64,000 nt of DNA. Origin: Pseudohongiella sp. (GTDB lineage: Bacteria; Pseudomonadota; Gammaproteobacteria; Pseudomonadales; Pseudohongiellaceae). The notes beneath the pieces were generated by a model. That model was not told where the DNA came from and did not search any database. It saw nothing but the letters and a program-made list of their open reading frames with translations. A program made the translations under genes and the position numbers. The stretch spans positions 124,001 through 188,000 of the forward strand of contig JAUSCD010000035.1 of NCBI GenBank assembly GCA_030651695.1. The letters run 5' to 3'. Positions 45,547 to 55,528 of the stretch are shown here, piece by piece; positions within the stretch are counted from its first letter, which is position 1, and each line of letters begins with the position of its first letter.

Positions 45547-48500
45547 TCAGCTGTCCCGGCGCTTGTCTGACACGTCGGCTAGCAGCGCTTCGATCGCGTC
45601 GAGTCCGACATCTTCAATAGCCATATCTTTCAGCAACGCAGCAATGTCGTCATCTGCTGCGCTTGCCTGTGATCCGGGTTTTGCACACAAGGCTGCTTGC
45701 TGACGTGGCGTCGGGAATTCAAAAACGTCCGCTACATTCACGCTAAAACCAAAACGTGTTTGCAGCACATCGACCAGCGTCAAGGCCTTCAGACTGTGTC
45801 CGCCGATCTCAAAGAAGTTGGTCAGCGGGCCAATCTGTTTATGTTCCAGCACGTGCTGCCAGGCATCGATGATCTTGCGTTCAATGTCAGTTGGTGGCTC
45901 TGCGGCAGGTGCTTGCACCAGATAAAATGGATCCGGCAGTGCTGCCCGATCGATTTTCCCGTTGTTTGTCATCGGCAGCGCATCCAGCCATAAGGTGTAG
46001 GCAGGAATCATGTAGTCCGGCAACCGTGTCGACAGCCATGGCCGCCACTGTGCGGGCGCAGCCGTTTCATCACCCACCAGATAAGCAACCAGCTCTGTGC
46101 CATGCGTATTTTCGATCGGCATGACCAAGGCCTCTGCGACGCTCTGGTGATTTTCAAGACAGCGTGCGATTTCCTCGCATTCAACGCGGAAACCACGCAC
46201 CTGCACCTGATGGTCGTTGCGCCCCAGATACACCAGGCCAAGCTCCGGGCTGATATAACCGACATCACCCGACCAATAACAGCGCTGATTGTCGGTGCCG
46301 TTTTTCCCGGCGCTGGCAAGCAAAGCAAATTTGCGCGTCGTCAGTTCCGGCCGGTTCAGATAACCCATACCCACACCACTGCCACTGACCACAATCTCGC
46401 CAGCGATGCCCGGAGGTTGCAATTGGCCGCAGCGGTCGACAATCCATACTCCGGTCTCCGGCAAAGGCCGTCCTACCAGATTGAGATGGGAACCATTGAG
46501 CACATCCGCCTCGCTGACTTCGCGGTAACTGACATGTACAGTGGTTTCTGTGATGCCATACATGTTCACCAGTTTCACACGGGTGACCGGAAACGCCGCC
46601 ACCCATGGTGCCAGTCTGTTGCAGGCAAGAGAATCACCGCCAAACACAACAAGGCGCAAGGCGGCAAGATCGGTCGCAGGTTTTTTTAAAGCCGCCCTGA
46701 TAAATTGATAAAACGCAGCCGGCGTCTGATTCAGTACCGTGACTTGATGACGGGCCACCAGATCGACAAAGGTCTCGACGTTGCGTACGTCGGCAACTGC
46801 CGGAATCACCAGCGTGCCACCATTCAGCAACGCTCCGTACATTTCCCACACAGAAAAATCGAAACAGAACGAGTGGGCAACTATCCAGACATCCTTGTGA
46901 TCAAAATCAAAATCCAAATCCTGATTGCGCAGCAGGCGCACCACATTACGATGTGATATTTCGCAACCCTTGGGCTCACCAGTAGAACCAGAGGTGTAAA
47001 TCACATAGGCAGCCGATTCCTGCGAGAACCGGGGCAAACTGCCGGGGTCTGCAGTATGATTCGACAGGCTGTTGATATCGACCCGCCGAGCACCAAGGTT
47101 CAGCTCTGGCATACCATCGGCAGTCAGCACCAATGCCGCCGCACTGTCCTGTACGATAAAACGCAGACGCGCTTCCGGGTAAACAGGATCAAGTGCCACA
47201 TAACTGCCACCCGCCGCCAGCACAGCCAACATACCTGTAATCATCTCGCGGTTGCGTGGCAGCCATAACGCCACCCGCCGGCCTGGTGCAAAATCTTCGC
47301 AGGCCAGTAGACCGGCAGCCACGGCTTGCACACGGGCATACAATTCAGCATGCGTGATCGCTCCGTGTTCATCGCGCAGCGCAATACCTTCGCCATTGCG
47401 GCTGGCGGCGTCGCTGTACAAGTCGTATAGCGTAGGATCAGTGGGATAAGCTGACTGGCGCTGATTCCACTGATCAAAAAGCCAGGAATTTTCTGCCGGC
47501 GTCAGCAGATCCAGCGAGGCCAGAGCCTGATCCGGGGCATGCACCAGTACCTGCACAACATGAGCAAAGTGCTCTGCCAGATGTTCAATCTGCCGGGAGG
47601 GATACACGGCAGCATCAAACAGGAAAGTAGCTTCGAGACCAGCGGACGTTGGCACCAGCACCAGATTCAGCGGCAAGTCGGTGCGCTCGTAGGCACGAAT
47701 ATCTGAAATGCTGACAGCCGCAGCATTATCCGCACCGGCACTGCTCTTCACAGCGCTCTGATGCACATCCTTCTCATGCGCATCAGTCCCGCGCAATGCT
47801 GCATCCATCGGATAGTTTTCAAGCACCACCAGATGGTCAAACAGAGGTTCTCGCGCTCGCAGATCCGGCGCAGCCGCCTGAATCTCCGCCAGGCTGAGGT
47901 ATTCATGATGACGACTGGCATTGGCCTGCTGCTGAACAAGCGTCAGCGCATCGTTTGCAGTGATGACGTCATCCAGAACAAACCGTACAGGTACCGTATT
48001 GATGAACAACCCGACAGCGCTATCAATGCCGGCAACTTCGGCTGGCCGGCCGGAGACAACAGTGCCGTAAACAACGTCTGCACTATTGCTGAATCTTGCC
48101 AACAACACAGCCCAGGCCAGCCTGATAACACTGCTCAATGTTGCATTTTTTGATGCGCCAAAAGCCCGCATGCCCGTGGTCAGTGCCGGAGACAACTGTA
48201 CTGTGTGGCGCTGCAACTGGTAACCCTTGCGCTGATCAACAGGCTCTGTATCCAGACGTGGCCAGGGCAGCAGACGTGTAGGTAGCTCCACACCGGTTAG
48301 CAGTGTTGACCAATAACCAGTGCTGACGCTCTTGTCGCGCGCAGCAAGCCAGCGGAAATAATCCTGGTTTAATCTGTTGTTGCCAACATCAACACTTTTG
48401 GCATTGTTTGCGCCGGCAGTTGCCGCGCCAACAGTAAGGTTGTCATAACAATGCATCAAGCGGTCGAACAATATGCCAACACACCAACCATCCATGATCA

Positions 48501-51500
48501 GATGATGATGTGTCCAGATGACATGCACGCGGCTGGCCGGTGCAGTTGTCGGTTTTTTCCCCTGTTTCTGTAAGGTGAACAGCTGCACCCGCATCAAAGG
48601 TGCCCGCGAGATATCAAACTGTGTGAGCTGATCCGTTTCTCGCGCCTCGTCGAGCACGCGTTGTTGTTGCTGTGGTGTCAGCCCGCTCAAATCGTGGCAT
48701 ACAACAGGCAATGTCACAGAGTTTCTGATCAGCTGCGCCGTGCGACCATTGCTGCCAACCACAAATCCCGCGCGCAGCAGCGGAAATTCCTCAAGCAGGC
48801 GCTGGAACGCCAGCGCTAGTCTGTCTGCCTCCACACCGTGCAGCGTGAAATCTACCTGTTCGAGGTATGCCAGATCATCAGGCCTGCTCCTGGCATGAAA
48901 GATAAGTCCACTCTGCATCGCGGTCACCGGCACGATATTGGCAACGTCGGTGCGGTTGATGCTGTTGGCATCCAGCAGACCCAGGTATTCATTCAGTGGC
49001 CAGTCGGTTTCCACAAAGTCCACCGGTGAGGGAAGAACCGGTTCTGTCAGAGCCTGACACGCAGCTGCAAGATCCAGCGTCTGGTGCCGGAATGTATCCA
49101 GTATCTGTTCAAATATTTCTGAGTCTACCAACGCGGCATCTGCCGACATCGACACATGCAGGCCGGCATCGTCTGCGAAACACACCAGCTCAAGCGCCGG
49201 CAGCAGACCCGATTCACCCATGCTGTCACCAGCAGGTGTTTCGTCGAGCATTGCAAAATCAACATCGGCATGGTGTTTAAACCGTCCCAGATAGTTGAAG
49301 GCAAACTCAGGTGCAGCAGTCGCCAGCGCGTCGTGTTTTACGATATGCCTGAGCACACCATAACCAACACCCTGCTCTGGTACTCGCATGGTCAGCTCAC
49401 GGACACGTTCGACCTTTTCCGCCCAGTCTTCCGTGTGTTTGCCGGAACCCAGTGAATCAAAACGCAACGGGTAAGCCGAAGTCATCCAACCCAATGTCGT
49501 GGAGAAATCAGCATCGGCATAAGTCTGCGCTCTGCCGTTAGACTCCATCAGTACGGTGACCGCATCAATTTTGCAGACGCTGGCGACCGCATTGGTAAAC
49601 GCGGCAAGCAAGAGATCACTGCCGCGGCTGCGGAATACGCGGTGACCTGTGGCTAGCAGGGTTTCGGCCACTTGCGTGTCAAAGCGTGTAGCAAGATGCA
49701 GACGTTGATGCGCTTGTTTTTGCCGATTGTTGTCAACCGTAAACACCGGTTTGCAAGCTGCCGCCATCGCTAGCCAGAACGGCGCTTCTGACAAGGATTT
49801 GTGGCGCGCTTCTTCACTATGCAAGACACTTGCAAACTGGCGCATGGTGGCGCCTTCAGGAAGCTCGCGCATGCGCTTGCCCTGTTCAATATCTGCCCAA
49901 AGCTGCGCCCATTGGCTTTGCAACAACTGCCAGGATACTGCGTCTACAATAAAATGGTGAAACACCACCAGTGCCCGCGTGTGTGCCCCGGTGCGCACCA
50001 GCACAAGCCTCATCAAGGGGCCATGCTGCAAATTTATGTCGGCGTGTGCGGCCAGGGCAACGGCATCCGGATCTGCCCCGGATTCCTGCTCGGTACAGTG
50101 CACAAGTTTATCGATGGACAACGCACAAGTGTCCTGAAATACCGCATGCTGTTTAGCCCAGTGACGGCATAGCTCAGTGACCTGTACCAGTGTGATACCC
50201 GATGGCAAGCGCAGCCAGGCAGCCTGCGTGAAGGCATTGGGATCACCTTTGTTGGTCGCGGAAAACCATAGCTGCATGGGTGTTGGTAGCAGTACCGCCG
50301 ACGATGGCAATACACGACCGGGTTTACTGCCCTTAAGTTTTATATTACGTGCAAGGTCGGACAATACGGGATTACGGAACAACTCGTTCACATCCAGCAA
50401 ATAACCTGCTTCATTCAGACGCGAAGCCAACACAATCGCCTGAATTGAATCTCCACCTGCACTGAAATAGTTGTCACCGGGTTTAAGATCGGGCCGACCC
50501 AGAATTTCCCGACAATGACTCAACAACAGCGCCAGGTTGCTATCAATTGGCAGTGACTCCACGATGTCGGCTGCAATACCCGTTGTTGCAACGTCAGCGG
50601 GTGGCACCAGCGCGCGGCGATTCAGTTTGCCGCTTGGCAGCATCGGCAAGCTGGCAACTGAATGCAAGGCCGCAGGCACCATCCACGCGGGTAATACTGT
50701 CAGCAGATTTTCGCGCCAACCGACCGGCACAGCATCGGCCACGACCCAGGCATGCAGGCTCGCGCTGTTGCCTTTATCGATAACGTTGACTGCTACTTCG
50801 CTCAGCCCGAGCTGACTGCGCAGCGCCGTTTCAACGTCATCAAGTTCAATACGATAACCGTTGACCTTGACCTGCCCATCGTCTCTGCCTTTGAATTCCA
50901 GGGCACCCGTGTCAAGCAGGCGGGCGACATCGCCGGTGTCGTAACAACGTATATTGCCGAGCGCAGACAGGCAGCGGAATTTGCTATTTGTTGTCAGTTC
51001 ATCGCCCGCATAACCTTTTGCCAGACCAATGCCAGTGACCCACAAACGCCCCCAGACGCCGGTTGGAAGCGGACGTTCCTGTTCATCAAGGATGAATACC
51101 TGAGTATTGGCTATCGGCCAACCTATGGTGACGCGGTCCAGGTCTGGGCTAAGCCGCCCGCCACTGACCACGACGCTGCATTCGGTGGGTCCGTATTCGT
51201 TCCACAATTCAACCATCGGGACGCAGGCAAAATGTGCCTGCATCAGATCGGGCGCAAGCTTTTCGCCAGCCACAGTAACAAAACGCAAGGATGAAACTGA
51301 TGCGGGTATCCGCTCAAGCAGCACACGGTACAAGGTAGGCGTCAACAGGATGGAAGTGACATGGTGTTGTTCGATGTTTTCCCTGATGCGCTCAACCGAA
51401 CGCTTGGATGCGGTATCAATCATCACCAGACGCCCGCCACTCAGCAGCGCACTCAGAATGTCGATCAGCGAAGCGTCAAACCCCGCGCTCGGCATCTGCA

Positions 51501-54500
51501 GTGTGGTATCTGCGCGCCCAAGCCGATATTCCCGGATTCGCCAGGCAACCGAGTTGGTGATGCCTGAATGGAGAATTTCAACACCCTTGGGCACACCGGT
51601 ACTGCCAGATGTGAAAATGACATAGGCGACATCTTCCGCTTGCGGTGCTTGCAGAGACTGATGCCGTGTTGTCGCAATGGCACGCTTGTTGAGCACTTCC
51701 ATCGCGATACATTCGACCGTCTTTGAGTCTGTCAGCTCAGGGACACAGGCATGTCCTGTCGCATGGATCAGATAGTGCGCATCACATTGCTGCAGGATCA
51801 AACGCACACGCGCCAGTGGCGTATCGGGAGTGACCGGCACATAGACCGCACCCATCGAAAACAAGGCGAGCATCGCCGTGATGAGGTCAATCGACGAGTC
51901 GAGACTGACAACCACTCTGTCACCGGCTCTGACGCCATAGAGGTTAAACAGCGTGAATGCAGTTTCCGTGACCAGATTATCGACTTGTGCATAAGTCAGC
52001 TGACGATCGCCTTCGATCAACGCAATCGTGTGCGCGCCGCTGGCAACCTGCTGCTTCCACTGACTGTAAATTGTGTCGGGTGTAACTCTGGCACTTGCTG
52101 TCTGTGGAACCTTTGCTGATTTTGCCGTTGATCTGGTCGCAGTCCTGGAGCCACTGTGCAACATTGCCACACGTGCGCCGACGTTCGCCGGCGGCGTAGG
52201 TTCCGGAACGGTAAATGCAGAATTCACCCAATCAACAACGGTTCCGGCGTCGCCCGCTACCAGGGTTTCAAGCAAGGTCAGGTACTCACCTATGCGTCTG
52301 GTCATAGTGGCTTCGCTGAACAGGCTTTCTGCATACGCGCAGTTGATCAACACGCTGTTCTCGGCTTCGATCAGATCGAGGCTGATGTCAAACATACCAG
52401 CGCCTTCATACTGGGTCAGCGTTTCGCCCTCAAAGCTGTTGGTTTTGATGGTGCGCGAACCGGCATTCTCGTACGAGAACATGACGTCGAACAGCGGGTT
52501 GCGATTGGCACGGTGACTGATATTGAGTGCGCCAAGCAAGGCGCTGAATGGATAGTCACTGTGCGCCTGCACCTCAAACAGTTGGTCGCGGATCTGTTGC
52601 AGGAACTCGTTGACACTACTGTGCTCGTTGATGCTCGCCGGAAATGCAAGTGTGTTGACAAACATACCCACGGCATTGTCGGCTGCGGCATCAGGGCGTC
52701 CTGATCCGGGCAAACCGACAACAAACTGCCGCTGTCGTGCATAGCGCCAGGTCCAGGCCACAAACACAGCGAACAAAGCGCCGAACGTGGAAATACGCGA
52801 TCGGGTGCAGAAGCGATGTAACGCCGCCGTGGACTCAGTGTCCAGCTTGAGCGCAATACGCCTGCCAGCAAAACTTGTCACCGGCGGCCGGCTGAAGTCT
52901 GGCGAAAGATCAAACGTCTCCTGTGTTGCAACAAAGGGCGTCAGCGTTTCCAGCCAGTAACGCGAATCTTCCCTGGCCCGGTCGCCTGCCAGATACTGCG
53001 TAATGGCATCCTGCACATGGCGCGTCTGACTGCGGACGGGCTCAAGTCGCTCCCCATCGTAAAGCGCCAGAATTTCCTGCAACACCACATTCATCGATAA
53101 GCCATCGGCCACGATATGGTGCACATCCATCAGCAGCAGGTGGGTGCCGTTATTTTCAGCGGCCAGAGCAACACGAATCAGCGGCGGCTCCAGTAGATTG
53201 AAAGGCTGAATATAGGCGTCCAGCAACTCATCAACCGCTTCCGGGCCTGCGTCAATACGATCAAGAAAAAAGCGCGGCTCGGCTATTATGCGTTGGTAAA
53301 ACTCGCCATCGACAACAACAAAAGCAGTGCGCAGTGATTCGTGGCGGATAATGACCTGATGGATACAATCTTCCAGACGCGCAGCATCCACCGTGCCTCT
53401 GAGGCGCCAGGCGCCGGCAAGGTGGTAAGGTTTCTCAGCGCCTTCACGTTGGGTTATGGCATAAAGCCGCTTCTGAACCGACGACATGGGCAGGTACTGG
53501 CGGCGCAGCCTGTCCGCGCGGAATACAAAACCGCCAGCGCGCAGTTGTTCTACTGCATAGACGATTGCGGCTAATAATTGATCCGCGTCTTCCTGCGTAT
53601 GTTCCGTGGATAAATTGGCGACATGCAGTTCCCAGGTGTAAATACCTTTTTCCAGCAACAGATAGAAAAACAGCTCGAGTTCAAATGCCGACGCAAAACT
53701 TTCGAACTTGAACTGCGTGCCAAAATACGTCAGACGCAGTGGCACCGCGTTGCGCTCAAACCACACATTGATACGATCGGCCAGTTGGTGCATGCGCATG
53801 CGTGCAGCATGGAACAGATCAGGATTATTCTCGATGTGGTCAAGCACAGCGGCGGCCGCAGCAAGCGCCACCGGGTGTTTGTTGTGTGTGCCACCGGTGG
53901 CTATGGAGTCCGTCAATGGCGCGCTGTTATCACCGTAATGCCATACGCCCCCATCTATCCACTGCATCAGTTCGGCATTGCCGGCAATAACGCTCAGTGG
54001 ATAACCACCACCGATAATTTTGCCGTATGTCGACATATCGGCCTTCACACCAAACCACTCCTGCATACCGCCGGGCGCCTGACGGAAACCGTTAACCATT
54101 TCGTCGAAAATCAGCGGAATGTTCAGCTCGGTACACAAGGCTCGCAACTGGCGCAGGAAGCGTTGTGGTTGTAGCGCCGGGTTGCGGCTCTGTACCGGTT
54201 CGACCAGCACACCGGCAAGTTGATCAGCAAGCTCACGGATTCGGCCAAGGGATTCAGGTGCGTCATAGTCCAGCACAATGAGGTCATTGACGATGCCGGT
54301 CGGCAAACCAGGCGACATCGGCACTGCGCCGCTTTCACCCTGTCCCGCCAGCACATCGCTGCAGATGCCATGATAGGCACCGGCGAACATCACCACTTTG
54401 TCGCGGGCGCGGGCGGCACGCACCAGACGCAATGCAAGCATAACGGCGTCGGAACCGGTGACAAAAAACGCCGCGCGTTGGTGACCGGTCAGCGCACATA

Positions 54501-55521
54501 TCCGGCGTGCGACATCTGGCGCCAGACGGGACTGTGGTCCCAACGCAAGATTACTTTCGAGCTGCGTACGCACGGCATCGTCAATAAAACGCGGAGAATG
54601 GCCGAAATAATGCACGCCCATGCCCATGGCGATGTCCACATACTCATTGCCGTCAACATCGGTAAAACGCGAGCCTGAGGCAGTTTCGCACACCACAGGA
54701 AAACGTAACTCTTTAAGATCCTGTTTGAACTGCAGCGAGTATTTCCAGTCAGACAGATACTCTCTGCCCTCTTCCGCCATTTGTTTGCTGAGTCTGCATC
54801 GCGCAGACAGGCGCGCTGTAAGCTGCCCGATAAAGTCGCGCTGTTGGGTACTGAGTTCTTCTTTCTGCGTGACGATACCGCTGAATTTTTTACGGGTTTC
54901 TACAGCATCGTTGTGATTTGCGGTCTGCGGAGCAGGCGCTGGCCTGCTGATCGCGGCCGGAGCAATGTTTAAGCCCGGGCTTGCGGGAACTGTTGTATGT
55001 CTGCCAGCGGCTACGCCATCCAGATAACGCCGCATCAGTGCCATGTGTGCTGACATCACTGTGTTGACATCTGCAGCGGCGGCGCTGCCAGCAATTGGGG
55101 CTGCCTGCTGCGCTGGCGTAGCGGGATACAGAGGGAGTTGCGGCAAAACGCTTTGTTGTAATACCGGCGCACTGTTCTGTGATACATGCTGCTGGGCTTC
55201 TGTCGCCGGGTTCTGCTTCAGTTCCTGCGCTTCTTTCTGCGCTTCTTTCTGCACTTCTTCCTGAGCTGCGTCCAAGGGCGAACCGTTGGCAGCAAGATGA
55301 TCAGCCAGCGCACCCAGGTTGGAGAGTTCGTCGTAAAAACGCTTCATTGAAATCTCGACGCGGTATTGGCTCTCCAGCACACGACCGATACGCACAAACA
55401 TCAGCGAATCAAGACCCAGATCCAATAGGTCGGTGTCCCGGTTCAGATCGCTGACGCTGACACCGCTGATCGATTCGATAATCGCGGAGACTGCATCGAG
55501 AGTAGAATGTTGCTGCGACAT
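45547..55521 (-). CDS. PKS/NRPS hybrid: ACP-aminotransferase-C-A-PCP-E-C-A-PCP (3324 aa)
   Basis: Opens with an ACP (GLDSLM, S39) that completes the KS-AT module of the preceding protein. A Lys/Glu/Gln linker follows, then a class III PLP aminotransferase (K501 in STYGKIIGGGYP) of the kind in mycosubtilin, iturin and microcystin synthetases, which turns a beta-keto thioester into a beta-amino one. Next: C (HHIVADG about 800), A (FTSGSTGVPKG about 1300), PCP (S1692), E (HHFIVDAVSW about 1854, ESNGR, NYLGRF), C (HHLIMDG about 2337), A (about 2839), PCP (S3243). Codes by eye: A1 DAILTAEVV(K), which matches nothing I know; A2 DFWNVGMVH(K), essentially the threonine code. The E domain implies a D-residue at position one. 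The C-terminal tail is acidic and probably docks to the next synthetase. Confidence 0.93.
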   Translation of the reverse strand: MSQQHSTLDAVSAIIESISGVSVSDLNRDTDLLDLGLDSLMFVRIGRVLESQYRVEISMKRFYDELSNLGALADHLAANGSPLDAAQEEVQKEAQKEAQELKQNPATEAQQHVSQNSAPVLQQSVLPQLPLYPATPAQQAAPIAGSAAAADVNTVMSAHMALMRRYLDGVAAGRHTTVPASPGLNIAPAAISRPAPAPQTANHNDAVETRKKFSGIVTQKEELSTQQRDFIGQLTARLSARCRLSKQMAEEGREYLSDWKYSLQFKQDLKELRFPVVCETASGSRFTDVDGNEYVDIAMGMGVHYFGHSPRFIDDAVRTQLESNLALGPQSRLAPDVARRICALTGHQRAAFFVTGSDAVMLALRLVRAARARDKVVMFAGAYHGICSDVLAGQGESGAVPMSPGLPTGIVNDLIVLDYDAPESLGRIRELADQLAGVLVEPVQSRNPALQPQRFLRQLRALCTELNIPLIFDEMVNGFRQAPGGMQEWFGVKADMSTYGKIIGGGYPLSVIAGNAELMQWIDGGVWHYGDNSAPLTDSIATGGTHNKHPVALAAAAAVLDHIENNPDLFHAARMRMHQLADRINVWFERNAVPLRLTYFGTQFKFESFASAFELELFFYLLLEKGIYTWELHVANLSTEHTQEDADQLLAAIVYAVEQLRAGGFVFRADRLRRQYLPMSSVQKRLYAITQREGAEKPYHLAGAWRLRGTVDAARLEDCIHQVIIRHESLRTAFVVVDGEFYQRIIAEPRFFLDRIDAGPEAVDELLDAYIQPFNLLEPPLIRVALAAENNGTHLLLMDVHHIVADGLSMNVVLQEILALYDGERLEPVRSQTRHVQDAITQYLAGDRAREDSRYWLETLTPFVATQETFDLSPDFSRPPVTSFAGRRIALKLDTESTAALHRFCTRSRISTFGALFAVFVAWTWRYARQRQFVVGLPGSGRPDAAADNAVGMFVNTLAFPASINEHSSVNEFLQQIRDQLFEVQAHSDYPFSALLGALNISHRANRNPLFDVMFSYENAGSRTIKTNSFEGETLTQYEGAGMFDISLDLIEAENSVLINCAYAESLFSEATMTRRIGEYLTLLETLVAGDAGTVVDWVNSAFTVPEPTPPANVGARVAMLHSGSRTATRSTAKSAKVPQTASARVTPDTIYSQWKQQVASGAHTIALIEGDRQLTYAQVDNLVTETAFTLFNLYGVRAGDRVVVSLDSSIDLITAMLALFSMGAVYVPVTPDTPLARVRLILQQCDAHYLIHATGHACVPELTDSKTVECIAMEVLNKRAIATTRHQSLQAPQAEDVAYVIFTSGSTGVPKGVEILHSGITNSVAWRIREYRLGRADTTLQMPSAGFDASLIDILSALLSGGRLVMIDTASKRSVERIRENIEQHHVTSILLTPTLYRVLLERIPASVSSLRFVTVAGEKLAPDLMQAHFACVPMVELWNEYGPTECSVVVSGGRLSPDLDRVTIGWPIANTQVFILDEQERPLPTGVWGRLWVTGIGLAKGYAGDELTTNSKFRCLSALGNIRCYDTGDVARLLDTGALEFKGRDDGQVKVNGYRIELDDVETALRSQLGLSEVAVNVIDKGNSASLHAWVVADAVPVGWRENLLTVLPAWMVPAALHSVASLPMLPSGKLNRRALVPPADVATTGIAADIVESLPIDSNLALLLSHCREILGRPDLKPGDNYFSAGGDSIQAIVLASRLNEAGYLLDVNELFRNPVLSDLARNIKLKGSKPGRVLPSSAVLLPTPMQLWFSATNKGDPNAFTQAAWLRLPSGITLVQVTELCRHWAKQHAVFQDTCALSIDKLVHCTEQESGADPDAVALAAHADINLQHGPLMRLVLVRTGAHTRALVVFHHFIVDAVSWQLLQSQWAQLWADIEQGKRMRELPEGATMRQFASVLHSEEARHKSLSEAPFWLAMAAACKPVFTVDNNRQKQAHQRLHLATRFDTQVAETLLATGHRVFRSRGSDLLLAAFTNAVASVCKIDAVTVLMESNGRAQTYADADFSTTLGWMTSAYPLRFDSLGSGKHTEDWAEKVERVRELTMRVPEQGVGYGVLRHIVKHDALATAAPEFAFNYLGRFKHHADVDFAMLDETPAGDSMGESGLLPALELVCFADDAGLHVSMSADAALVDSEIFEQILDTFRHQTLDLAAACQALTEPVLPSPVDFVETDWPLNEYLGLLDANSINRTDVANIVPVTAMQSGLIFHARSRPDDLAYLEQVDFTLHGVEADRLALAFQRLLEEFPLLRAGFVVGSNGRTAQLIRNSVTLPVVCHDLSGLTPQQQQRVLDEARETDQLTQFDISRAPLMRVQLFTLQKQGKKPTTAPASRVHVIWTHHHLIMDGWCVGILFDRLMHCYDNLTVGAATAGANNAKSVDVGNNRLNQDYFRWLAARDKSVSTGYWSTLLTGVELPTRLLPWPRLDTEPVDQRKGYQLQRHTVQLSPALTTGMRAFGASKNATLSSVIRLAWAVLLARFSNSADVVYGTVVSGRPAEVAGIDSAVGLFINTVPVRFVLDDVITANDALTLVQQQANASRHHEYLSLAEIQAAAPDLRAREPLFDHLVVLENYPMDAALRGTDAHEKDVHQSAVKSSAGADNAAAVSISDIRAYERTDLPLNLVLVPTSAGLEATFLFDAAVYPSRQIEHLAEHFAHVVQVLVHAPDQALASLDLLTPAENSWLFDQWNQRQSAYPTDPTLYDLYSDAASRNGEGIALRDEHGAITHAELYARVQAVAAGLLACEDFAPGRRVALWLPRNREMITGMLAVLAAGGSYVALDPVYPEARLRFIVQDSAAALVLTADGMPELNLGARRVDINSLSNHTADPGSLPRFSQESAAYVIYTSGSTGEPKGCEISHRNVVRLLRNQDLDFDFDHKDVWIVAHSFCFDFSVWEMYGALLNGGTLVIPAVADVRNVETFVDLVARHQVTVLNQTPAAFYQFIRAALKKPATDLAALRLVVFGGDSLACNRLAPWVAAFPVTRVKLVNMYGITETTVHVSYREVSEADVLNGSHLNLVGRPLPETGVWIVDRCGQLQPPGIAGEIVVSGSGVGMGYLNRPELTTRKFALLASAGKNGTDNQRCYWSGDVGYISPELGLVYLGRNDHQVQVRGFRVECEEIARCLENHQSVAEALVMPIENTHGTELVAYLVGDETAAPAQWRPWLSTRLPDYMIPAYTLWLDALPMTNNGKIDRAALPDPFYLVQAPAAEPPTDIERKIIDAWQHVLEHKQIGPLTNFFEIGGHSLKALTLVDVLQTRFGFSVNVADVFEFPTPRQQAALCAKPGSQASAADDDIAALLKDMAIEDVGLDAIEALLADVSDKRRDS
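55225..55260 (-). repeat. Three 12-bp tandem repeats in the ACP-aminotransferase linker
   Basis: Three near-identical 12-bp units (pattern TCTGCGCTTCTT on the + strand) encode repeated Gln-Lys-Glu-Ala on the minus strand. They lie in the flexible linker after the first ACP. They are in frame, so copy-number change would alter only linker length. Confidence 0.7.
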
Positions 55522-55528
55522 AATTTTG

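Noticed and set aside
44765-45703. Long + strand open frame (312 codons) opposite the NRPS, and similar ones at 12612-13451 and 37688-38473
   Set aside because: They lie antisense to firmly identified genes, have skewed Cys/His/Gln-rich composition and no recognisable domains; they are shadows of GC-rich coding sequence.
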